DNA from: Siphonodentalium dalli
Lineage: Eukaryota > Mollusca > Scaphopoda > Gadilida > Siphonodentaliidae
Reading direction: 5' to 3'
DNA: 64,000 nucleotides
Assembly (NCBI GenBank): GCA_032622095.1
Contig: CP136061.1
Span: 2,046,001-2,110,000, forward strand
Made by a program: the position numbers and the translations under genes. Shown here piece by piece: positions 47,440-59,400 of this stretch (its first letter is position 1; each line of letters starts with the position of its first letter). The notes beneath the pieces are model-generated. The model did not search any database. It saw only the letters and a list, made by a program, of their open reading frames with translations, and was not told where the DNA came from.

Positions 47440-50400
47440 GTATTATTATGTTTTGTATTACAAACCATTATCTGTGAAAGAATATGGGGAACATAATGAA
47501 TCATATTTCCTTTTTTCGTGCACACTGGCATATACGTATACACATTTTATTACAATGATACATGTTATTTTGTACAGTGGTCAGGACTATACTAAAAAAT
47601 GGTCGATAGCACCTAAACCGATGCCCAATTTTATACATTTAGAACTTAACAGTGTTATTTATTTGATAGATATTTGCGGGACACACTAATAGTTGTAGTC
47701 CGAGCCCGAGTCCAGTAAAATGTGTAGTTGGGATTTTCAATTTCGTTTATTGTCGTTAATATAATTCCAATAGTGATGAATTTTGGATTGTGGAAAGTTA
47801 TACCAATTACAAATAAAAAAAATAAAAAGATAACTTGTAAGTCTTATATTTCAACTTTTATCGACATTTTTTGTTCTCCAGCACACTAAAAGTTGTAGTT
47901 GGAATCAGCCGAGCCAGTCGCCGAGTCGCTAATTAGCTGTTAATTGCTATTGTTAGGTGGCTAATTGGATTAAGTCAGTGGTGGGTCACATGAAGATCAA
48001 AGGGCAAGTAGTGGGAATAAAAAAAAACTATGACCGCTGAAGGGTACACAACGTTTGAAAATGTGCTGAAGGGTACACAGGATTTGTGATCCATTACTTA
48101 AATTGTGTATATGAAAGGCTGGCGCCCATTAGCAGTTTGTTTTCAGTACAATTTAATATTCATTGGAACGTAAACAATTATTTTCTATCAGAAATCATGG
48201 CAGATACGAAAACTGAATGCCTTTAGAACGACATTTCAAACCCTGTGTACCCTTCAGCACATTTTGTAAATCCCGTGTACTATACCCTTCAGCACTTTTT
48301 TGGTGAGATCGAGTGACCCCTTCAGCGTTAGTTGGGCAGTTAAGTAGGATTCATCATGTCATTCTATAGCAATAAACTTAATTTTGATCAAACTGAAGAA
48401 CTGTTGCATATATAACTCTGGGTTCACCGGTACACATATGGTCTAGCCATGTTGAATAACAATTAAGGCCAAAATTTAGTTTTGTTTTCCTTTTATGCGT
48501 AAAAGCATCAGTCATTTTCCCTCTATGTTTTCACTATTTTTCTGATATCGCGGTTTTCTTACGTTCTTCGGTCAATTTAAGCTGCCATGATGTAATTATG
48601 CGTGATATGATCACACTTGTAACAACAAGTAACTGTATAAACAGTACTTTGATTATATTTCACTATAAGTTGCAAACACTCTTGTCTTAACTCATAAATC
48701 CATTGATTTGAGCCGCCATCATATTCCTAACAATAGCAATTAACAGCTAATTAGCGACTCGGCGACTGGCTCGGCTGATTCCAACTACAACTTTTAGTGT
48801 GCTGGAGAACGAAAATTGTCAATAAAAGCTGAAATATAAGACTTACAAGTTATGTTTTTATTTTTTTTTATTTGTAATTGGCATAACTTTCCACAATCCA
48901 AAATTCATCACTATTGGAATTATATTAACGACAATAAACGAAATTGAAAATCCCAACTACACATTTTACTGGACTCGGGCTTAATTTATGTTTTTTTTGA
49001 ATTTTTTAATATTTATTTAATTTTTATTCTAATTGACCTATTTATTTAATTTTTATTCTAATTGACCCGATGAAATCCCCCTTCCTAGGAACGACAGACA
49101 ACGTATTCTTTGTTTTTCAATGAGTTAATTCATGGTACCCGTCCTAAACTTCCCCGTAGTCCCCGAAAAGAGCGGACAGTCAATTATTCCTGTCGTAAAA
49201 TCTCTCTGCATAATATTTCGAGCGATAAGGTTGCGTTGAATTGTAAACAAACGCTTCTTAGATCATTTCTGCCTTAATCGAATTAATTGCATTTCGTCCC
49301 GCGTCCGTATTTCGGACACATGGGGCTAGTCGTTTAGCCACGTTGATTGCAATAAAGAGCGTTCGTCGTTAACAACTCCGTATATGGTCAATATAAAGAT
49401 CGTTGATGCCTTAACCCCCGAAGTGGCGTTTGCGGTGCTTTTGATGATTGGGAAGGGATAAGAGGTGCTCTGAGCTTCTCCAAAACGCGACCACGCCGGT
49501 GTCCGTGGGATTTTACACTTATATACAAAATTTGAGCTCAATCTGTACACGCGTTTTTTATTCTATGAAGTACCCACAGATATAAACACACATATACGGA
49601 AGTCTCAAATTATATAGTAGACTAGCAGGTTAGCCCGCCACTGGCGGCGTTCGTCAGAAACATGACATTTTTTGGGCTTTTCAACGAGTTAATTGTCCCT
49701 TTTTAATCAAGAGAAATTATGGTACCCGTCCCTAAAAGATTTAAGGTACATCGATTGGAAAGAACTGACCCGATGAAAAATTGTTGAGCCCGACGTTGTC
49801 CGGGCTATTCAAAAACCAAATTTCAAGTCGATAGCTCCACCCGTTTCCGAGATCTCGTCTGCGCATGCGCTGCACGGGCGTCGCACGGGCTCGCCAATAC
49901 GACAACGACGACCACCTGGTCAAACTACACTCACGTACCAAGTTTCGTCCCGATCGGTCGAGGTGTTGGTATCTGATGCAAAAGACGAAATTGTGAGTGT
50001 TGGTTTGAAACCGGGATTTCTGAGAAGCATTATGCCTATATCCACACTAACTACCCCCCCCTAAGCCCTGACCTAAGTTTCATACATACTATAACAATGA
50101 TGTTGTAAGAGTACTATGGCATCCAATAAATCTCCCCGCATAGGAAACCATTCAAAAGTATTGTTCCTGTATATCTCTCTGCAGATGCTAATAACGTTGA
50201 ATGGTAAACAGACGCTCTTTATAGCGATGCGTCAAAAACAAACGCTCATTAAATTATCAGTTGATTAACCACCGGACTGTCGTTTTTGTGTGACTGAGAT
50301 TGGAGAACGGGTGCTCTGAGCTTCTCCAAAATGCCGCGACGACGATTCCCGTGGCATTTTACCTTTAGATAGGAAGTTTGGTCCCGATCGGTCAACCCGT

Positions 50401-53400
50401 TTTCGATTCTATGAAGTACACATATATATATGGAAGTCTCAAATTATATAGTAGATAGATAACACACAGATCGTAACACGAAAACAATATCATAATTTGT
50501 TATATCATGTGCAGCAAATAAATTATGAATATATTTGTCATAAAACCCATGCAGTGTATGAAATATCTAACACCCAAATAGTTACATAGGAGTTATATTT
50601 GCTTGAGACTTTTTTCATAAGTATATTTCACTTCCTTTGATAAATATCTTTTGCATTGCACCTTTGGTAAATATTCATATTTTATGTGATTACATTGGTT
50701 TGTTGAAATCCCTGTTACTACAGGTTAAGATGTGCTTTGGTGGAGTATACACTCATTGTTTTGATAAATCGGTGTTGGTGGTCATTGCATATTAACCTAT
50801 TTCTTTATTTATGAATTAAACTTTGATGATCTATACATATATGCACCTGTTTTGTTTGTTCGGTTGAGGTTTTAACATCGTTTTAACTGGTAGATCATAA
50901 GTTTTACAACTTGTGTTTATTAAATCTTGACTCATCAAATTCATGGTTGAAATATGGTAATTTCTTCTACATTCCATGAATTTTGTTGTGGAATATTCGA
51001 TTAATTCCAACTGACCAGAGTACATCCGTCAGATGGCTTCTGGCCATTGCCACCTGAACTTGGATTTGTTGCCAAACGAGACCTCAAACTGTGCAAAAGA
51101 TTACCCAATTAACATTATTCTTTACATGTTGGTACCAATAGAACTAACAATTACAAAAGTGGACAGCTGAAGTAGAGTTCAAACTGACAACATGTGGAGC
51201 ACAGCTGATTTTCTTGCATACAATGGATCACCAAGCGAAGCTAAGTTATATTATGAATTTCCAGGATATATTGATTCCACCACCTTGACAATAATGTCCT
51301 AACTTCAATCAGGCTAGGTTTAATGTTAAAAGTACTGTTAGTGCTAGTTTAGATAAAACTACATGTACATTCCTTTATTATGCTTTAAATTAAACTATAT
51401 GGTAATCCAGTTGGTTATAGGTTTTCAGATGTAACACATAAATATATTTGAGCTGATTGATGCCTTTGTCATGTACATTTTATTTTACCTTGGCGTCAAG
51501 AGCAAAACACTTTTATTCTTGTATATGTATGATGTTATCATCACCAAAAAAAAACTAAGTAATATTTTGGTAAATTTTAAACTGGTGATATGTAATTGGA
51601 TATTATTTGTTACACTGCAGAATGCCTCTGTCATTATGTGAACATTAATTTATACTCTTTAATAAATTAACTTTTTAATTTTCAGTAACTTAGTGCATAC
51701 ACATGCGGTACCTTTAATTCTGGTCACGTGTCATCATAAAAGATCATTTTGTGCACTAATTTCAGTGAATAAAACTGATCTGTTGGTAGGTATCCAAACA
51801 CTAGCTACACTGGAAGAGCGTAGTCTGATTGTCCAAAATTCCAACCACATAGAGTGTACCATTTCAGAGAATGCAACGTTTTAACTACACGCACATCAAC
51901 TAATCAACTTTATTTGTGACAAGATGTTGGCTGATAAACATGGTAATGGTTCTGTGAACAATAGTCACTGTGTTTAATTGATATGTGACAAAGACACTGT
52001 TTTATGTGAATTTTGATATGATATTTATGAAACAAATGGCTAAATTATTTGCTTTTATATTCTGAACACGTTGTAATAAAATATGCTTTTTCTCATAGAC
52101 AGGTTTATACTAAAAAAATAAATATTTTTCATACGATTACATGTAGGTGAAAGAATTGAAATTAAATTGCATGTTATTAAATGCTGATGGGTAAAAAAGT
52201 TACTTGATAAATGTTAGAATTCTATCTGAGGTTTGCATTTGTTAACATTTTAATTTAAAATCAGGAATATGATTGGTGGAATTAAACTCAGATTTATCTT
52301 TTCTGACAGGTATATCATCCAACATCTAAAACACAAAGATGTATGTGTGACATCTCTAACTGGTGTGACTGCCAACAACCTGGGGCATGGAGCAACAACT
52401 ATACACCGATGGTCTGGGTATGGTGATGGCCGGCACTGTTACATTCAAATGATACAGATGTTGAAATATGACAAGCGATATACGGAACAATACATGCGGA
52501 TAAAGAAAGCATCGTGTTTGGTGATTGACGAGATTGGTATGATGTCCCAAACTTGTTTTGATAAAATTGAGAAAGTCATAAGAGACATCAGAGAAAACGA
52601 TAAACCTTTTGGAGGTATACAGGTAAATAATCTTCACTTCAACATGAAATTAGTACAAATTATTATCCCCCACCAAATTGAAAATTTGCGGGGGGATATA
52701 GGAATGGGTTCCGTCCGTCCCGTCGAGTCATAACTTGAACAAATGACAACAGATTTCAAACATTTGTTGAGAGTTATTGGACTTAGTTTTTGTTTTGTGT
52801 GCAAATAGAACATGTCACAGGGCTTATTTCCACAAATGTCAACGGATTTAAAAGATTTTTGGTATAAGATTTCACACGGCCAGTATTTAGAACGATTTTG
52901 CAAACCAAGTCCGGCCACAGATATTGCACTTTGTTTATTGAGAATGCACTTTCCCAACTGCACATTTCAGCAGGGGATACTGCCGTCTGCGACTCCTTGT
53001 TTATTAGCTCAACTTTACTTTGTAAAGTTAGAGCTATTGCCATGGCTTGGTATCCGTCGTCTGTGTTTGCAAGTGTGATTCGTCAACAATTTCCTTTAGC
53101 ACGGGCTACAGTACGTACTTTTGGTCCGATGATTATGAAATTATGTCATGGATGTTGACATTGACATGTAGATGGGAACGAGTCATTTTGGGGTCATTTG
53201 GCAAAAAAACATGGCCGCCGGCAGCCATCTTAGATTTTACTCTTTGCATGACTAAATCCTTTAAGCTACAGGTTGTAATTTTAGTTTGAAAATCCAAAAT
53301 TTTTTCATGAATGTTAATAATGACATGTAGATGGGAACGAGTCATTTTGGGGTCATTTGGCCAAAAAACATGGCCGCCAGCTGCCATCTTGGATTTTACT

Positions 53401-56400
53401 CTGTACATGACTGAATCCTTTACTCCTCATTTTGTACACTCCTTTTTAATCTCGCTATTCATTGCTCATCACAAAAAAATTACCTTCTTTACAAAGTTGA
53501 GCTACAGTGTTCTCTAGTTAATTATAGCCCCCGCAACGAGTTGTGGGGGGTGGGGTATACTGGTATCAGCTTGTCCGTTCGTCTGTGTCCGTCCGTCTGT
53601 CTAGCCGTCCGTCCGTGGACACAAATTTGTCCGGAGTTTTCTAAGTTGTTTTTTTATCAATATCCGTGAAACTTGGCACAGACATCAACCACCATGGGAA
53701 CCTGTGCACCTGCAATTATGACGTCTGTCGGACTTTTTTTGGATGAGTTATTCCCCCTTTTTCGACTTAGAAATTTTTCACAACATGTATAATTTTGTCC
53801 GAGCTTTTATTCGTACATTTTTAGGTCAATTTGTTTAAAACTTGGCACAGATATTTAGAACCATGATAACCTGTGCACCTGTGATTATAACGTCTGTGCA
53901 ACATTTTTTGGTGGAATTATCTCCCTTTTTCAACTTAGAATTTATTTGGCAATATGCATAATTTTGTCCGAGCTTTATTTCTACATTTTTAGGTCAATGT
54001 TTTTTAATCTTGGCACTGATATTTAGTACCATAGGAACCTGTGCACCTGTGATTATGATGTCTGTCTGACTTTTGGAGTTATGATTAGGGTTAGGGTTAG
54101 GGGGTTTAGGGTTAGGGATACCTGTTGACATATTTTCAGTGCCCAATATATGGTAATGGCTACTTCACTCAAATAACATTTTGAATACGGGGGGTATTAC
54201 TTAGTCCCATCTGGGACAAGCCCATCTCTAGTTATGTCAGTTGAACTTGTGCATTATGTATTATTACTAAGGTAGGGTGATCAAACAGAAATGGAGAACA
54301 ATCTTGCTCAAAGTAGTTATTTTTTATGAATATTAACCCAAATTGACAAGACACCCTGCCATAATTATGTAGTAATTTAATGCAATGACTCTTGATGGCA
54401 AAATCATTTGCGTTAGTTTGTCGCTGATATTTGCGTCCTGAATCGAGATTTAAATGTTAACAATTGAGCGTGTTTCAGATGATGATTTATAGGGAGTGGT
54501 ACCTGTATGGTAGATTTCATTGAAATATTCGACAATGTTAGTTGATTGCTATATGCCCCATGTTGGCATAGAGCTTGAGTACTAACTTATCAATTTCACG
54601 CATCTTTAAATGTGTGCGTAATGGTTATAATGAGAATATTATTTAGATTCCTGGCAAATCAGACGTTTCTGGAGGAATATAATACACAGAATGATCATTT
54701 GATTAAATTTTTGACATGAACAAATTCATTCGAACCAGGAATTATTTTGCAAAACACTCCAGCGCAATGCGATATTGTGTTTGGACAATGTTCCGGCCTA
54801 TCATGAATTATGTCACATCACCAGTTGATTCAAGTGATTACCCTTTATTTATTCATCATACTTGTAGTGTCATTTCAGGCATATGGACGACAGAAATTAA
54901 TCACATTTACCTTTATTGTGTCATCTTTGTGACCAGAGTGCTCTTGAGCAGTTAATTAAATTCAAACCAACTTGTATTAACCACATTTATTTGTCCAATT
55001 TATTCCAAGGTCAAAGTTAATTTAGATTGTTCTGTCTTCTAATTATGCAGCTAGTTGTTAATGGCTTTAAATATTTCATACTGTGTGTATTTGTAGATGC
55101 ATGCTTGATGTGAGCAATCACTTTGACCTGCATAATAAACTAAAGCAATCAATCAATATCTATATTATTTCTTCACCACTCACTACATTTATTGCATACA
55201 TAAAACTTGCTGAACATACACTTTAAGTTTACAATATTAACACAGTTTATTAGGTATACATCGCTTTATTATATTAACCTTGACACAATGTACTATTTGT
55301 ATGATATATTTTAAGAAGCAAATAGCTCAGGCTATTAGGGATAAGGCCAACCAGCCGAAAGGACGTCATTGTGATTTAGAACAACTTTTCTTCAATAATT
55401 CTCTATAATTCATTTAACAGTATGAAAAGGCATATTTATGTTTTTGTTATCGGATATTTATGAACAAGTTTAAACCATCTTTCAAAGAATATAATAAGTA
55501 TTATCTTTTTCTACACTTCATTTGGATGTGATGAAACTCCATGAAGTGGAATAATACTAAATTCTTTTATATTAGGTTATAGCCTGTGGAGATTTTAAGC
55601 AGTTGCCGCCTGTACCAAATATTGTGGCTGGGGATTACAGTGAATTTTGCTTCACCAGCAACATCTTCTCAAAGGTCTTTCCACACCTATTCAGATTATC
55701 CCAAGTGAGTAACATTTCAGCATTAATTTTATCTGTGCTACAATATTTGGTATGAATTTTAGATAAATCTTTTCTATGAGTGTTCTGGATATTTTTAGAT
55801 TGCCTTTTGAAAAAGGTTTCCCATCAGTTAACATTTCTGGTTTTTGACAAAATAACTTATGATTGGATCATTAATATAAGAAGCCTGGAAGGATACAAAT
55901 AACCTGGATTAAATGTTAATATAGATCTAATATATTGTGGACAATGTTTTTTGCCTTTTGTCCAATGTGGAAGTTGCTTAAAAAACCATGTTCAATTATT
56001 TCAGCAAATAAACTGACAAGTGAGTACCAGACACTGGACGAATGTTGTATTCAACTATCATACTGATCATATTGTCCAATCTCAGAAAACTCAATGAGTG
56101 AAGTACACACAATGTGAAATATTTGTCCATTTTATTGGAACACATTTTTCACAAATGAACAAATTGCAATGATTATTCAAATGAGCATTGCTACAGACAA
56201 CTCAAATACATCAAAGCATCAATTGTCAACTGTCATATGTGTTGCTATCTTTGTATGAACCAGATATTTGAACAGTTTTTATTTTATGTTGAAATGTCAT
56301 TGATCTACCTGTGTTAACCCTTCCATGACTGGAGCTTCATGAAATCTTTAGAAAACCCTGTCCCAATGCATTCTCTTATATATGTGAGTCTCCTGTAGGG

Positions 56401-59400
56401 AAACTCGCATATAAATGAGAATACATTTGTCTAACAATAAATACTTTGACCTTGTAGGCTAGTGCATCCTCTTATGTATGTGGCATGCCCTATGGGAGAC
56501 TCATAATCTGTAATGGTCCGCAAGTGGAGCTCCCATCATGAAAGGCATATTTGTTCTCTTCATCAGGTGGTCAGACAGAATGAGGCTGATTTGGTTCAGG
56601 CGGTGCACGAGTTGTGTGAGGGGGAACCATCTGCAGAGACTTCTAAATTGATGAGGTCACTCAACCGTCCCCTCCACAACCTTCCTGCTGACACGCGTAT
56701 ATATCGCCTGTATGGCTCCAACATTGAAGTCAACCTTCGGAATATGCAGGAGCTTGATAAGCTTCCTGGAGAAGAAGTCATTTACAAATCTACTGAGAGT
56801 GGTAAGTAACAGAGAATTGTCATAGTAAAATATATTTGGTCATTTGTGTTAAAAACTTTTTAATTAGCTATCATAATACCTCCACTGTTGTGAAGGAAAA
56901 TGAGAGGTATACTCGATTAATGGTGCTTCACGCATCCGTTTAACGCATCTATATGCGCATCATTTAGCGAATGGTTTCTGTCTCCAAAGTTATCACTGGA
57001 GCTTTCACATACCGTCTGCAAAACTCGTGCAGCTGCACGTGCACAACTTTACGCTCCTGGATCGAAAACCTGTCCGCTTAGCATTATACATTAAATTACA
57101 TAGAATGGCATGGTTTTGTGGGAAGTTAGCATTTTTTGTTGCAGTCTCTCATATAGAAGCATAGGTATACCAGGTATACCATGCCTTAAAAGAATAGGTA
57201 CAACGCTTGTTTTGACGAGGAACTTATAGATTCAGTATGGAAATATGACCACATTTTCAGTCATAAAAATGATCGAAACGCTCTTTATTATTTCCATATC
57301 AGGAACACAGTATCACATACCGCTCTTTATCCACTGCTCACTACGTCTATTGCCTACATAAAGCCTGCCTAATAAACGTAACGTTTATTACGTCAATGTA
57401 GCTTTATTAGGTCAACGTATCTTTATTAGGTTCGTACTACTTTTATGACGTAATTTGATATGCAAATTGCGCAGTTAACTAGGGACGTCAGCCAGCCTTA
57501 ATGACGTCATTGTGATTTCAGAACGTTTTTATCGTGTTTAATTCAGTAAAATAATTTGTTAAATCTCATATATATTTTGAAGACCTCTGTTTGTCTGTCT
57601 GTCTGTATGTCATTTATACAAATCTACGATTCTCGACCGATCGGTACGTGTGTGTAGTTTGACCAGGCGGTCGTCGTTGTCATATTGGTGAGCCCGTGCG
57701 ACGCCCATGCAGCGCATGCGAACACGAGATCTCGGAAACGGGTGGAGCTATCGCCTTGAAATTTGGTATGTCAATGTATCTTGCCCCGGATACAAATTTT
57801 ATTGGGTCGCATGCGCAGACCAGATCTCGGAAACGGGTGGAGGTATCGACTTGAAATTTGGTTTACAGTCCAGATGTCGGAAACGGGTGGCGCTATCGAC
57901 TTGAAATTTGGGTTTTGAATAGCCCGGACAACGTCGGGTTCATCGGCTAGTCTATTATATATTTTGGAAGATCTGTGTGTGTGTGTGATCGCGATGAACT
58001 CGAAAACGGCCGACCGATGTAACTTGGTAATTGGGGGTACTTTCTGCCGGGAACTCGCATAGGCATATTAATTTACCCGTGCGACGCGACCTTGACCTTC
58101 AAAACTCATATCTCGGGATCCGGCGTGATTGTCATTTGATGCAGGGAGGATAACTCCATATTCATACGTCGATGAACGTAAGCAATTTGCAGGCAATTAC
58201 GAATCGTGTATTTATCCCAAAATTATAACATTTACAATATATATTGTCAATTTGCAGGCTATTAATCGTTTATCTATCCCAAAATATATCGTTTAAAATT
58301 TCTGATATATAAATTTTGTTACAGCTGATATTCTTAGGTCTATTGTCGATATAATTATTTTTTTGTATATTCACACCACGCATAGGATCAAGTCGTTTAC
58401 AGTTACCCCGCGGGTAAAAGTTCGCTGTCTGGAATCTCATCCAAGAATCCATTTAGCTGAAATGGCTTCCGTGTACGAATCTACCGGTGGCCCCCAAGCC
58501 GTCAATGCCAACAACATCGACATTGTTCAACTTTGAGGGCGAGAAAATAATTAGTTATAATTAGTTAAAATTTACCACACAATGCTAATTTATTTTTATG
58601 TTGAAGCTTGATAATTAATGAGCGTGTGAATATGAGGCGCGTTTATATACTTGAGTGGAAATCAAATCGGGTAAAACTGGCGGATTTTTACGGACGAAAT
58701 TTGATACATAGGGTATATCGGTATCCGCTGGGCCAATTTCCCGGTATCCGCTGGGCCGATTTCCACCATTTTTGGGGTATTGGTGTTCGAAAACTGCCAG
58801 ACGGATTTTGACAAAAATTTATACTTAGTGGTAATTTTTTCCAGGGAGTGTTTTGGACGGGTCAAATTGTGACCCCGACCTGACCTTGACCTTCAAAATG
58901 GACAATTCAAGGTCAAATCGCGCAATTCGCCAAAAAGCAGAGGGGAAACAGCCCGGACGAAGTCGGGTCCACCTGCTAGTTATATATATTTTAACTCTAA
59001 AACATATATAAATCATCAGAACAAGGTCTGGTTTTAATACTTGTACAAATGCCAATTAACTATTTCGCTCTAAGCTGCACTCCGGTTTTCCCACGTCATG
59101 AATGCTAATTGGTTTGCTTAAATGTAATGCCGCCATTGAAGTAACGAATGTAAAACTGAGGAAAATGACAGATTTACCTCATAAAAGGAAAGTTTTGTGC
59201 GATGGATAAATAAAATATGTAGCTAATGTCGTCGCTTAAACTGTTTATGTCCGCTCAGGGGATTTGGCATCTATTGGACTCGGCAAAGCCTCGCCCAATA
59301 AATGCTAAAATGCCCTCATGGACATAAACATTTAAGCGACGACACTAGCTACATATTCTATATTTATGTTTATTGTTTACCATATCCAGATCTAAACAAA

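Larger units (their letters stand above)
47440..52309 (+). other. PIF1-like gene intron 1
   Basis: GT at 47440, AG at 52308-52309 after TTTTCTGAC. Contains the long inverted repeat, a 27-bp tandem duplication (about 49012-49066), two adjacent minus-strand Helitrons, and from 50456 on mostly plain non-coding sequence. A 63-codon frame at 51693-51884 has no recognisable motif. Confidence 0.7.
52623..55575 (+). other. PIF1-like gene intron 2
   Basis: GTAAAT...TTATATTAG. Contains two adjacent elements with 5' C/G hairpins (52666-53517 and 53524-54231), a TTAGGG tract and a dispersed repeat copy near 55165-55410. The remainder shows nothing. Confidence 0.7.

Noticed and set aside
47440-47689. Extension of the PIF1 frame past exon 1
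   Set aside because: Helicase sequence stops at the GT donor and resumes in phase at 52310; the extension resembles no PIF1 sequence.
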